Assembly: GCA_031291275.1 (NCBI GenBank)
Contig: JARLJJ010000124.1
Coordinates: forward strand, 1 to 49,954
Direction of reading: 5' to 3'
Origin: Formivibrio sp.
GTDB taxonomy: Bacteria; Pseudomonadota; Gammaproteobacteria; Burkholderiales; Chitinibacteraceae
Length of the DNA: 49,954 nt
Below are positions 16,930-24,590 of this stretch, in pieces (position 1 is the stretch's first letter; each line of letters opens with the position of its first letter). The notes under the pieces are model-generated. The model saw only the letters and a list, made by a program, of their open reading frames with translations. It did no database searches and was not told the DNA's origin. A program made the translations under genes and the position numbers.

Positions 16930-16939
16930 ATATGCATAT
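16930..16939. promoter_or_regulatory. Palindrome upstream of the secreted RNase gene
   Basis: ATATGCATAT is a perfect 10-bp palindrome, loosely flanked by CAA on the left and TTTG on the right. It lies about 75 bases before the RNase start codon and may be an operator or the edge of a promoter. Symmetry and position are the only evidence. Confidence 0.25.
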
Positions 16940-17013
16940 GTTTGGACACTTGAATTAACGGTAAGTCAGAATTACCTTCCGGTATCTGATACTTTTCAGC
17001 AATGAGAGACCCT

Positions 17014-17442
17014 ATGCGCAGCCTGATTTTTATCTTGTTTAGCCTCTCCTGTGGCCTCGCCTGGGCAAGCAGTTGCGAGGACACGGCCAGGGCACTGAAC
17101 CGGCAGCTCAATCCCAGGATCAACGCCTCCGAGCTTGCTGGCATTCTGACCAGCCTGAATCAGAATGGTCATCTTCCGGATCAATTCGTGACCAAGAAAT
17201 TCGCCATGGCCCACGGTTGGCACCCTGGAAGTAGTCTCCAGACGGCGCTACCGGGAAAATCGATTGGAGGTGATCATTTCGGCAATTATGAAAAACGCCT
17301 CCCCAAAGGCCAATATACCGAAGCGGATCTGGATTATCGTGGGGGCAAGCGCGGGGCAAAACGTATTGTCTTCAGCCAGATGCAGCGCTTCGTGACAGTG
17401 GATCACTACAATAGTTTTCTGGAGGTGCCGTCATGCCAGTAA
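17014..17442 (+). CDS. Secreted barnase-type guanyl-specific ribonuclease
   Basis: A 142-residue exported RNase of the N1/T1 (barnase) family, which cleaves RNA after guanosine. Start 17014 (MRSLIFILFSLSCGLAWASS) is preferred over an ATG four codons upstream because GAGAG is well spaced. The signal peptide likely ends after AWA. The barnase catalytic residues are conserved: Glu103 in YTEADLDYRGG, Arg117 in KRIVFS and His131 in TVDHYNSF. DHFGNYEKRLP matches the core. Cysteines 21 and 141 flank the mature domain and could form a disulfide, which ordinary barnase lacks. The gene overlaps the barstar-like inhibitor by 10 bases. Likely an extracellular or interbacterial RNase with its own protection. 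Confidence 0.93.
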   Translation: MRSLIFILFSLSCGLAWASSCEDTARALNRQLNPRINASELAGILTSLNQNGHLPDQFVTKKFAMAHGWHPGSSLQTALPGKSIGGDHFGNYEKRLPKGQYTEADLDYRGGKRGAKRIVFSQMQRFVTVDHYNSFLEVPSCQ

Positions 17443-17708
17443 ACCGGATTGAATTTGCCAATATACGTTCGCTGGAAGATTTCTACCGGCAACTGGCCGC
17501 GCAAACAGCACTTCCTGCCCACTTCGGCCACAACCTGGACGCGCTTTTTGACGTGCTGACGACGGAAATTGCCGGACCCATGATCATCGTCTGGCACCAT
17601 CACGACGCCTCCGCCCCGTTCTTGGGGCACGAACACTACACGGCCTTGCTGTCGGTATTGCACGATGCAGCAAACAGACGCCCGGACATTCAGCTTTTCC
17701 TGGACTAA
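17433..17708 (+). CDS. Barstar-family ribonuclease inhibitor
   Basis: A 91-residue cytosolic protein that should bind and block the RNase encoded just before it. The barnase-binding helix is clearly conserved: FGHNLDALFDVLTTEI, with Asp36 and Asp40 at the positions of barstar Asp35 and Asp39. Length matches barstar (about 90 residues). The start lies inside the RNase gene (10-base overlap), with GGAGGTG upstream, so synthesis of inhibitor and nuclease is coupled. It has no signal peptide, as expected for protection of the producer cytoplasm. Confidence 0.93.
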   Translation: MPVNRIEFANIRSLEDFYRQLAAQTALPAHFGHNLDALFDVLTTEIAGPMIIVWHHHDASAPFLGHEHYTALLSVLHDAANRRPDIQLFLD

Positions 17709-17858
17709 GCTTGCGGACTTTGCCCCAACGAACAAGGCTGCCTTGATCGCTTCGTTCATTTAAGAAATGACCTTGGCGGACATCCCAGAGCAAATTCACG
17801 TTCTCAAACTCCTTTTCGTCCCGCGTGAGACAATGCCCTTCCGTGCTCAGGAAATGAG

Positions 17859-18143
17859 ATGAACGACACGAACCCTACGGTCATATCGTGCGCCACCTGC
17901 AAAGCCTGCTGTTGCAAGCTGGAAGTCATGCTCATGGGTGATGACGACATCCCGCTGGAATTTACCCTGCAGGATCAGTGGGAAGGATGGGTGATGCTTC
18001 GTCTTGACGATGGTTGGTGCGCCGCGCTCGATAGAAAAACCATGCTCTGCACGATCTACGAACGTCGGCCATTTATCTGCCGTGAATTTCAAGTGGGCGA
18101 CAGCGAGTGTCTTGTCGAGCGGCGCCAGCTTATTGCTCGATAA
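17859..18143 (+). CDS. YkgJ-family cysteine-cluster protein
   Basis: A 94-residue protein of the PF03692 zinc/iron-chelating family. Cysteines are arranged as SCATCKACCCKLE at residues 10-22, then DGWCAAL, MLCTIYERRPFICREF and DSECLV. The CxxYexRPxxCR region is diagnostic. Members are thought to bind a metal or Fe-S cluster, but their biochemical role is not settled. The protein is short for the family, with little beyond the core. It follows the barstar gene after 150 bases with no feature I can identify, and no partner is evident. Confidence 0.85.
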   Translation: MNDTNPTVISCATCKACCCKLEVMLMGDDDIPLEFTLQDQWEGWVMLRLDDGWCAALDRKTMLCTIYERRPFICREFQVGDSECLVERRQLIAR

Positions 18144-18239
18144 CATCTGTGACCAAACAGATGTCAACAGAACCTACACAGACCTACCCCTGCTATTACA
18201 CCGCACGCCTCGGCCTTGGCCGCGATCAAAGGAAACCTC

Positions 18240-18452
18240 TTGGCTAAACCCAACTATCAATACGAAAAACGTCAGCGCGATCTCGCCAAGAAAAACAAGC
18301 AAGAAGAAAAACGTCGGCAAAAACTCGCCGACAAAGCAATGGCTGATGACCAAACCCCAAACATGACAACAGATTCCTCTCAAGCAACGGAATCAGAAAT
18401 CGACGTTGTAGCTATGGCAGCACCGGATAGCGAGAACAAATCCGACAAATAA
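18240..18452 (+). CDS. Small lysine-rich conserved hypothetical protein (TTG start)
   Basis: A 70-residue, highly charged protein. The likely start is TTG at 18240, giving LAKPNYQYEKRQRDLAKK (read as M-A-K-P-N-Y), with AAAGGAA just upstream. The first half (EKRQRDLAKKNKQEEKRRQ) is basic and probably helical. The tail is acidic and serine/threonine-rich. Short proteins starting MAKPNY with such a basic helix are common in Betaproteobacteria and have no known function. An earlier in-frame TTG at 18216 would add eight unconserved residues. Confidence 0.65.
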   Translation: MAKPNYQYEKRQRDLAKKNKQEEKRRQKLADKAMADDQTPNMTTDSSQATESEIDVVAMAAPDSENKSDK

Positions 18453-18514
18453 AGCGGTAACACAGAGGAATTTTTCTTGATTCCACAGGAGAAGTTCGAC
18501 TTTTGAATGAGTTA

Positions 18515-18540
18515 CTTAGGCAGGCAACAACCTGCCCAAG
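18515..18540. terminator. Hairpin between convergent genes
   Basis: CTTAGGCAGG - CAACAA - CCTGCCCAAG forms a 10-bp stem with one mismatch, exactly between the small protein gene (plus) and the radical SAM gene (minus). Neither side has a strong T run, so it may be a weak or factor-assisted terminator. Confidence 0.45.
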
Positions 18541-19422
18541 TCACACACTCAGCTTCACCGGCAAACCCAAATCCTGGATCTGCGTTTTCAAGGCTTCCAT
18601 CCATTCGGCAGGAGCAGCGCTCAGGTGTTCGCTCGCCCCCGGCAGCATTGGCTGACGCGCCAGACCGTACAGCAACACCCCCTGCAAAAGCACGCCTTCG
18701 TTTAGTCGTGCTTTGACAAAATCCAACCAAGCCTGAATTGCCGTTGCATCCGGCAACTGACCATCCTGCGCGAACATGCAGGTTTGCAGCCAGGTTGAGC
18801 AAAGGTCAGCAGAAGTCCTGAGCCGGCGCGCAACTTGCACCGGTGACAACACTACCTGGTTCACCGCATTAAAGTGACCATCGGGTGCGCGATCAAATTT
18901 GAACCAGACCTCGCCATTCAAACGGCTCATCAGATCAAGTGCGGATTGAACATCGGGGCGGTCCAGCTGGCTGCCGTTGGTAATCAGCACCAGTTTGATC
19001 TGTCCAACGAGTTCAAAATCAGCCAGGACGCGGCCGACCAGCGCAACGCATTCCTCAAACTGCTTACTGGTCGTCGGCTCACCGTTACCGGAAAATGCGA
19101 CATCGTTCAGCCGTCGAACATCCTCCGGCACCCGGGTCCGCATGAAATCACCGTGCATAATCTGGCCCAGCATCCAGCGCAGTTCATCCTCAAGTTGCAC
19201 GAGGTCAATCTGCGGCGCGGGTCCACGCTTCAGATCGGGGACTTGGCAATAGACACATTGCCAGTTGCAGGCATTGTTCGGATTAAGATTAATGCCGACG
19301 GAAACTCCGCCGGCACGACGTGAAATGACCGGGTAGACGTAGGTAAGTCCTGCGCTATCCCGGTCATGGTCATCCACACGCAAGCGATGGTGCAGTGGTT
19401 TGCTGGTTACGTTTTCAGACAT
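18541..19422 (-). CDS. Radical SAM protein of unknown specificity
   Basis: A 293-residue radical SAM enzyme. The cluster-binding motif is CNWQCVYC near residue 53 (CxxxCxxC), preceded by SVGINLNPNNA. DVAFSGNGEPTTSKQFEEC near 108 is the GE-type SAM-binding strand, and LVLITNGSQLDRPDVQ follows. There is no extra C-terminal cysteine cluster, unlike SPASM proteins. The target reaction is unknown; related proteins are simply annotated as radical SAM. It starts four bases after the stop of a universal stress protein gene and so is probably cotranscribed with it. An unusual SAM enzyme expressed with a stress protein suggests use under low-oxygen or stationary conditions, but that is inference. Confidence 0.85.
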   Translation of the reverse strand: MSENVTSKPLHHRLRVDDHDRDSAGLTYVYPVISRRAGGVSVGINLNPNNACNWQCVYCQVPDLKRGPAPQIDLVQLEDELRWMLGQIMHGDFMRTRVPEDVRRLNDVAFSGNGEPTTSKQFEECVALVGRVLADFELVGQIKLVLITNGSQLDRPDVQSALDLMSRLNGEVWFKFDRAPDGHFNAVNQVVLSPVQVARRLRTSADLCSTWLQTCMFAQDGQLPDATAIQAWLDFVKARLNEGVLLQGVLLYGLARQPMLPGASEHLSAAPAEWMEALKTQIQDLGLPVKLSV

Positions 19423-19426
19423 CGAA

Positions 19427-19882
19427 CTACTCAGGTTTCTCTTTGTTTCGAACCAGTAGCACCGGCACTGGCGTATGGCGCATAACGCCTTCAGCCACGC
19501 TACCGAGCAACATATGCGTTAAGCCGCCATATCCATGGGTGCCCATCACAATCAGTTCGGCACCCCAGGTTTTGGCATCGTCCACAATCGCCTTAGCCAA
19601 GATGCCGCCCCAAGTCTCAAGCAGCACCGTTTCTGGTTCGATACCTTGTTCCTTGACCCGTGCAGCACTTTCACTCAGCACTTTCTGCCCGCCTTCTTTC
19701 AGGGCAGCCTGCAACTGAGGCACATCCAGAAATTCGTTGGCACTCCATGCGAACTGAGCAAGGTCAATGACATGAACCAAGCGCAGTTGCGCATTTTCGT
19801 TTTTTGCAAAGCGCAGCGCTTCTTCTAAAGCAATACGACTGGTGGCGCTGTTATCTACCGGAACCAGAATACGTTGGTACAT
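19427..19882 (-). CDS. Universal stress protein (UspA family), copy 2
   Basis: A 151-residue UspA-type protein: MYQRILVPVDNSATSRIALE at the start, IVMGTHGYGGLTHMLLGSVAEG as the nucleotide-binding loop, ending PVPVLLVRNKEKPE. Start 19882 is chosen by alignment with the other two Usp proteins. It is most like copy 3 (20077-20538), suggesting a tandem duplication. A 28-base block 32 bases upstream of its start codon is shared with copy 3 and looks like a promoter. The radical SAM gene follows after four bases. Confidence 0.94.
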   Translation of the reverse strand: MYQRILVPVDNSATSRIALEEALRFAKNENAQLRLVHVIDLAQFAWSANEFLDVPQLQAALKEGGQKVLSESAARVKEQGIEPETVLLETWGGILAKAIVDDAKTWGAELIVMGTHGYGGLTHMLLGSVAEGVMRHTPVPVLLVRNKEKPE

Positions 19883-19913
19883 GATTGAAACCCTCCCCGT
19901 GGCTGGTACTACC

Positions 19914-19941
19914 AGTCTAGCAAAAACACGGTCGCATTGCC
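19914..19941 (-). promoter_or_regulatory. Promoter-like block upstream of usp copy 2
   Basis: On the transcribed strand this reads GGCAATGCG ... TTTTTGCTAGACT. TGCTAGACT resembles an extended -10 element of stationary-phase (sigma-S) type, with TG and C before the hexamer. The block matches the one before usp copy 3 at 21 of 28 positions and at almost the same distance from the ATG (32 versus 33 bases). Confidence 0.5.
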
Positions 19942-20076
19942 GATTGACACATTTTTCCACATCCGTGTTCAGATTGAATTGATGCCCGCATTAGTCACGA
20001 GCCAACAGGGAGGATCACAAATCCCCCTAACGCGAGCCTTGATACAACCTGTCAACGTTGCCTGATCAACTCATGA

Positions 20077-20538
20077 CTACGCTTTTGCCCGGACCAGCAA
20101 GATCGGCACCGGGGCATGGCGAATCACGCCTTCAGCCACGCTACCCACCAGCAAATGCGTCAGTCCGGTATACCCATGGGTGCCCATAATAATGAGGTCT
20201 GCATTCCAGCTTTGGGCATCTTCCACAATCGCTGCCGCAATTTGCTTGCTATAAACATTTACCAGAACAGCTTCCGGCGAAAAGCCCAACTCTTTTGCTT
20301 CTTCGGCGGCACGATCCAGCGCGTCCTGACCACTTTTCTTGAAAGCATCTTCCATTTCAGTGAGTGAGGGCACATTGCTCGCAAACTCCGTGATCCCCAC
20401 CGTTGACTGTGTCACATCCACGACATGGATCAAGCGAATTGCCGCATTGGGACACAACTGAGCAAAACGAGCTACCTCTTTTAACGCCATCTGACTTGTG
20501 ACGCTACCATCGACAGGAACTAGAATTCGCTGATACAT
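20077..20538 (-). CDS. Universal stress protein (UspA family), copy 3
   Basis: A 153-residue UspA-type protein: MYQRILVPVDGSVTSQMALK at the start, IIMGTHGYTGLTHLLVGSVAEG as the ATP-binding loop, ending PVPILLVRAKA. Start 20538 is chosen by family alignment over an in-frame ATG at 20661. It shares protein and upstream promoter-like sequence with copy 2 and lies 194 bases from it, consistent with duplication. It is divergent from the thioesterase gene at 20661. Usp proteins help cells survive growth arrest, starvation and low oxygen. Confidence 0.94.
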   Translation of the reverse strand: MYQRILVPVDGSVTSQMALKEVARFAQLCPNAAIRLIHVVDVTQSTVGITEFASNVPSLTEMEDAFKKSGQDALDRAAEEAKELGFSPEAVLVNVYSKQIAAAIVEDAQSWNADLIIMGTHGYTGLTHLLVGSVAEGVIRHAPVPILLVRAKA

Positions 20539-20570
20539 GATAAAAATCCTTATTGACCATAGGGACTTTA

Positions 20571-20598
20571 AATCTAGCAAACAGAAGCCCGCGTTGCC
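20571..20598 (-). promoter_or_regulatory. Promoter-like block upstream of usp copy 3
   Basis: On the transcribed strand this reads GGCAACGCG ... GTTTGCTAGATT, aligned without gaps to the block before usp copy 2 (21 of 28 identical) and placed 33 bases before the ATG. TGCTAGATT fits an extended -10 element. The conserved upstream GGCAAYGCG does not look like a sigma-70 -35 box. Confidence 0.5.
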
Positions 20599-20660
20599 CA
20601 CATTACAACTAGCGGATACACTCGAACGGTATTCTTTGTTATAACCGTTGAACTTGGACA

Positions 20661-21104
20661 ATGTCGCGACTACGTCTTGAGCTGCCAGAACACACCGTCT
20701 TTACTACTGAGCTGGCGGTTCGGGTGACTGACTTGAACTATGGCAACCATTTAGGTAATCATGCCTTGCTCGGTTTACTGCACGAAGCACGGTTGACATG
20801 GTTTCGGACGCTTGGCTACCAGGATGAACGTGATCTGGGCGGTGCCGGTATCATCCTGGCGGATGCCGCAATCGTCTTCCAGAACGAAGCTTTTCTCGGT
20901 GAAACGCTTTGCATTGAATTGCGCATCGGCGAAATCAGCCGTGCCGCTTTTGATCTTTATTATTCCGTGATGGCGAAAGAGGATGGCAGACCCGTTGCCG
21001 CCGCCAAAACCGCCATCGTGTTTTTTGATTATGCCAAGCGCCGCACTGTCGGCATGCCGGCAACATTCCGCGAGCAGCTTGCAACCACAGGGCCGACCAC
21101 ATGA
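20661..21104 (+). CDS. Hotdog-fold acyl-CoA thioesterase (4HBT / YbgC-like)
   Basis: A 147-residue cytosolic protein. It shows VRVTDLNYGNHLGNHALLGLLHEARLTWF split across residues 20-50, the region where YbgC and 4-hydroxybenzoyl-CoA thioesterases carry the active site, and FDLYYSVMAKEDGRPVAAAKTAIVFFDY near the end. Such enzymes hydrolyse acyl-CoA thioesters; chain preference cannot be read from sequence. The start overlaps the 5' flank of the divergent usp gene. The stop overlaps the next gene by ATGA, so the two are coupled. Confidence 0.82.
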   Translation: MSRLRLELPEHTVFTTELAVRVTDLNYGNHLGNHALLGLLHEARLTWFRTLGYQDERDLGGAGIILADAAIVFQNEAFLGETLCIELRIGEISRAAFDLYYSVMAKEDGRPVAAAKTAIVFFDYAKRRTVGMPATFREQLATTGPTT

Positions 21105-21514
21105 AAAAATATCCGTATAACAGCCCACAGGCAATGGCACGCATCCTGATCATGCAAATGATCGGCGATGGCAATTTCGATCCTTCTGAAATAGACGAAC
21201 TGGAACATCTTCACGTCTATGATCTTCTCGGCATCACGCGCAAAGACTTCATTCAGGTGTTGCAGGCCTATTGCAATGATCTTTCCGACGAAGCCGACGA
21301 AGAAGGCACCATCCATCTGATTGACAAGCAACGGATTGATGACTTGCTGGAAACCGTGGATGAACCCAAGAAACGTAAAGTTGTAGCCGCTTTAGCCATG
21401 AACATCGCCAAAGCCGACCATGATTTCAGCGAAGTGGAAATGGCTATTTTCGCCCATATCCTGCAACGTTGGCATCTGACACTGGAAAGCCTGCACGAGG
21501 TTTTTGCAGTATAA
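21101..21514 (+). CDS. TerB-like helical protein
   Basis: A 137-residue all-helical acidic protein. It resembles the TerB/tellurite-resistance domain, with MARILIMQMIGDGNFDPSEI near residue 12 and VVAALAMNIAKADHDFSEVE near 90. The two GDG/KAD-plus-acidic repeats are typical of TerB halves. TerB-like proteins are linked to stress and membrane-associated metal complexes, but no other ter genes are here, so a role in tellurite resistance is not implied. It overlaps the thioesterase by four bases and is followed 12 bases later by a strong terminator. Confidence 0.7.
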   Translation: MKKYPYNSPQAMARILIMQMIGDGNFDPSEIDELEHLHVYDLLGITRKDFIQVLQAYCNDLSDEADEEGTIHLIDKQRIDDLLETVDEPKKRKVVAALAMNIAKADHDFSEVEMAIFAHILQRWHLTLESLHEVFAV

Positions 21515-21526
21515 GCATCGACATAG

Positions 21527-21555
21527 AACGCCGGCCTGACAGACCGGCGTTTTTT
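21527..21555 (+). terminator. Rho-independent terminator after the thioesterase/TerB pair
   Basis: AACGCCGG - CCTGACAGA - CCGGCGTT is a perfect 8-bp GC-rich stem followed by a run of six T. It is directional: the minus strand has no T run behind the hairpin. Confidence 0.9.
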
Positions 21556-21557
21556 AA

Positions 21558-23135
21558 TCATCCCGCCGCAATCCCGCTGGCGGCCAGCAAGGTGCGCGTG
21601 TACGGATGCTGCGGGGTTCCGAGCACCGCTTCGACGCTGCCGCTTTCCACCAATTTCCCGTTCTGCAGTACCAATACCTGATGCGCCAGCGCGCGCACCA
21701 AGCCCAGATCGTGGGTAATCAACACATAGCCCATGCCATACTGGCACTGCAGGTCTGCCAGTAATTCCAGCACCTGTTTTTGCACGGTGGCATCCAACGC
21801 GGAGGTAGGCTCGTCCAGCACCAGCACATCGGGATTGAGAATCAACGCCCGGGCAATGGCGATGCGCTGGCGTTGCCCGCCGGAAAACTCATGCGGATAG
21901 CGTTCCAGCACCGTTTCATCCAGACCGACTTGCGCCAGTACCATCGCAGCACGTTCGCGCCGCTGACTGTTTGAGAGTTGAGGCGCATGGGCCAGCAATC
22001 CTTCCGCCACGATTTCGCCCACATTCTGGCGCGGTGACAAGGCCCCGAACGGATCTTGAAACACGATCTGCAACTGGCGCCGGGCCGAGCGCAAGGCCCT
22101 GCCTTCCAGTTGGTCAAAACGACTTCCGCCACTGATAATTTGACCGGCACCACCCGGCACCAGGCGCAACAAAGAAAGCGCCAGTGAGGTTTTACCACTG
22201 CCAGACTCCCCCACAACGGCCAGTGTTTCACCTCGGTGCAGAGTGAAATCCAGCGGGGCTAACGCCGGAAAATACTCATTACGCAGAAACCGGCGCTTGC
22301 GATAGGTTTGTGCCAATCCTTTAACAGCCAGCAATGCAACTGGCTCGGCAGGCAACGGCGCAGCCATCCGCGCAGGGCGACTGGCCAGCAACTCGCGCGT
22401 ATAGGCTTCACGCGGGGAGGCAAACAGCTCGGACACCGGTGCAGTTTCCACGATGCGCCCATGCTGCATCACCGCCACCTGATCGGCAAAACCACGTACC
22501 AGGTTCAGATCGTGCGTAATCAGCAGCACGGCCATATTGCGTTCGCGCTGCAATTCCGCCAGTAATTCAAGGATTTGCGCCTGTAGCGTGACATCCAGCG
22601 CAGTCGTGGGTTCATCAGCGATCAGCAGCTCGGGTTCTCCCGCCAGCGCCATGGCAATCATCGCACGCTGGCGTTGTCCGCCGGATAACTGGTGAGGAAA
22701 GGATTGTGCTTTGGGGGCCGGATCAGGAATACCGACTCGCGCCAGTAGCGCCAGCGTCTCCTGGCGAGCCTGGCGCCGCGTCATGCCTCGATGCAGTTGC
22801 AACACTTCATCAATCTGGTTGCCGATGGTGTAGAGCGGATTAAGCGCGCTCATCGGCTCCTGAAAAATCATGGCAACCCGGCTGCCACGCAAAGCCCGCA
22901 GCCGTCGTTCGTTTACAGACAGTAAATCCTCACCGTCAAAACGAATCGCGCCACGGTAGAGTGCGCTTTGATCCAGGCGCAGAATGCCTCGGGCAGTCAC
23001 ACTTTTGCCACTGCCAGACTCCCCCACCAGCGCGAGTTTGCCTCCAGCCGGCAAAACCAGAGAGATACCGTCTACAGCGTTTTGATCTATTCCTGCAAAA
23101 CGCACGGCAAGATTTTCGATTTCCAGTAAAGCCAT
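21558..23135 (-). CDS. yejF: Peptide ABC transporter ATPase YejF (two ATP-binding domains)
   Basis: A 525-residue protein with two complete ABC ATPase domains, as in YejF of the YejABEF (microcin C / oligopeptide) importer. Domain 1 has Walker A GESGSGKS near 38, signature LSGGQRQR near 155 and Walker B LLIADEP. Domain 2 has GESGSGKT near 310, [14 protein letters not shown] near 430 and VLVLDEP. The cognate permeases YejB and YejE are encoded at 33.7-35.8 kb on the same strand, about 10 kb upstream, with unrelated genes between. In E. coli all four yej genes are adjacent. The gene stands alone here with the amr operon divergent from it. Another peptide transporter could use it instead. Confidence 0.88.
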   Translation of the reverse strand: MALLEIENLAVRFAGIDQNAVDGISLVLPAGGKLALVGESGSGKSVTARGILRLDQSALYRGAIRFDGEDLLSVNERRLRALRGSRVAMIFQEPMSALNPLYTIGNQIDEVLQLHRGMTRRQARQETLALLARVGIPDPAPKAQSFPHQLSGGQRQRAMIAMALAGEPELLIADEPTTALDVTLQAQILELLAELQRERNMAVLLITHDLNLVRGFADQVAVMQHGRIVETAPVSELFASPREAYTRELLASRPARMAAPLPAEPVALLAVKGLAQTYRKRRFLRNEYFPALAPLDFTLHRGETLAVVGESGSGKTSLALSLLRLVPGGAGQIISGGSRFDQLEGRALRSARRQLQIVFQDPFGALSPRQNVGEIVAEGLLAHAPQLSNSQRRERAAMVLAQVGLDETVLERYPHEFSGGQRQRIAIARALILNPDVLVLDEPTSALDATVQKQVLELLADLQCQYGMGYVLITHDLGLVRALAHQVLVLQNGKLVESGSVEAVLGTPQHPYTRTLLAASGIAAG

Positions 23136-23244
23136 AATTGCGTTGTTAATCCGACAATCGGTTTCTGTTGCGCCTTATTTGCATAGCAACGGCAAACAGT
23201 AGGTGTCTATGATGAGTTCAAGACTGAGTCGTGGAGATGCCGAA

Positions 23245-24042
23245 ATGACTACTATTCGCCCTGCTGCCGTTTCTGGCTATTTCTACGCATCTGACCCAAC
23301 CGAACTTTCGGACCAGATACAGCATCTTCTTGCGCAAGCACACCACCATCAACCCACCGATGCGCCCAAAGCCCTCATCGTACCGCATGCGGGATATAGC
23401 TACTCCGGGCCAGTTGCAGCCGCAGCTTACCACGCACTATACCCTTGGGCTGACCGCATTAGGCGTGTCGTCCTGCTTGGTCCCTCACACCGCATAGCCG
23501 TGAATGGGCTGGTCCTGCCTGACGTAGAAGCCTTTGAAACACCGCTGGGTATCGTTCCGCTGGACTTGGAATTCTGCGCCCGGCTCGCTCGCCTTCCCCA
23601 AGTGCATACCCTTGCCGCCTGCCATGCCAGCGAACACTCTCTGGAAGTACAACTACCTTTTCTGCAAAGTGTCCTCCATGACTTCAAACTCGTACCGCTG
23701 ATCGTAGGTTTGGCCAGCGCGCAAGACGTGGCTGACGTATTGGAATTTTCCTGGGGCGGACCGGAAACACTGATCGTGGTGAGTTCGGATCTATCGCATT
23801 ACCTGTCCTATGATCAGGCACTGGCCCGTGATACCGACACATTGCAACGCATTGTCAGTACCAACAACCATATTGGCGATCAGGACGCCTGTGGCTGTAC
23901 CCCCATTCGCGGCTTGCTCTTGTTGGCTCACGAACTAGGCTTGAAAGGAGAGTTGCTGGATTACCGCAATTCTGGAGATACCACCGGTGATAAAACCCGG
24001 GTCGTCGGTTACGGAGCTGTCACTTTTATGGAGGAAGCATGA
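23245..24042 (+). CDS. amrB: AmmeMemoRadiSam system protein B (MEMO1 family)
   Basis: A 265-residue MEMO-family protein, a bacterial relative of human MEMO1 with the fold of non-haem-iron dioxygenases. Start 23245 (MTTIRPAAVSGYFYASDP) has GGAG well spaced; an upstream ATG gives 14 unconserved residues. Putative metal ligands are present: His48 in IVPHAGYSYSGP, His82 in LLGPSHR and Cys216 in DACGCTPIRG. These match the histidines and cysteine described in MEMO1. It is the first gene of a three-gene operon, overlapping amrA by four bases. The reaction of the AmmeMemoRadiSam system is not known. Confidence 0.95.
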   Translation: MTTIRPAAVSGYFYASDPTELSDQIQHLLAQAHHHQPTDAPKALIVPHAGYSYSGPVAAAAYHALYPWADRIRRVVLLGPSHRIAVNGLVLPDVEAFETPLGIVPLDLEFCARLARLPQVHTLAACHASEHSLEVQLPFLQSVLHDFKLVPLIVGLASAQDVADVLEFSWGGPETLIVVSSDLSHYLSYDQALARDTDTLQRIVSTNNHIGDQDACGCTPIRGLLLLAHELGLKGELLDYRNSGDTTGDKTRVVGYGAVTFMEEA

Positions 24043-24590
24043 AGCAAGATGCATTAGGGAAGGAATTGCTGCATCAAGCCCGCGCTGCCATTGAGGAAGC
24101 CTTGGGAGGTTCGACCTGCCCACCTCCCGCCGACCTGCAGGAACTCAAAGAACCGGGTGCGACTTTCGTCACACTCACGAAACAAGGTCAGCTGCGCGGA
24201 TGCATTGGCTCGCTGCAAGCGCATCGCCCGCTCATTGCCGATGTGCGCGCCAATGCCGTCGCCGCAGCGCTGAACGACCCGCGCTTTTATTCATTGGAAA
24301 CAAACGAGCTAAAGCAGATCAAAGTGGAAGTTTCGCTCATCCTTCCGCCAGAGGATCTTCCTTTCAGCGATGAAGATGACCTGCTGCAAAAATTGGTTCC
24401 CTATGTGGATGGCGTCATCATTAGTTCCGGAACGCATCGCGCCACGTTTTTGCCTCAGGTATGGGAACAGTTGCCTGATCCAAAACAATTCATCAGCCAC
24501 CTGAAACAAAAATCTGGCTTACCCAGCGATACGCCCATGGAAACATTTAGCGTACAGCGCTACCGGGCACAGAAATGGAAAGAAGCTTGA
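24039..24590 (+). CDS. amrA: AmmeMemoRadiSam system protein A (AMMECR1 domain)
   Basis: A 183-residue AMMECR1-domain protein. The invariant motif LRGCIG lies at residues 52-57, preceded by GATFVTLTKQGQ. ANAVAAALNDPRFYSLETNE and EVSLILPPEDLPF follow as expected. It is coupled at both ends: start overlaps amrB (ATGA) and stop overlaps amrS by 16 bases. AMMECR1 proteins have a conserved surface groove with the LRGCIG cysteine and are thought to act with the MEMO and radical SAM partners. No catalytic role has been shown. Confidence 0.95.
   Translation: MKQDALGKELLHQARAAIEEALGGSTCPPPADLQELKEPGATFVTLTKQGQLRGCIGSLQAHRPLIADVRANAVAAALNDPRFYSLETNELKQIKVEVSLILPPEDLPFSDEDDLLQKLVPYVDGVIISSGTHRATFLPQVWEQLPDPKQFISHLKQKSGLPSDTPMETFSVQRYRAQKWKEA

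Noticed and set aside
20041..20076. FNR box between the two usp genes (TTGATACAACCTGTCAA)
   Set aside because: The half-sites are separated by seven bases rather than four and one is degenerate, so it does not fit an FNR/ANR site.
21101..21514. Tellurite-resistance operon
   Set aside because: Only one TerB-like protein is present and no other ter genes are adjacent.
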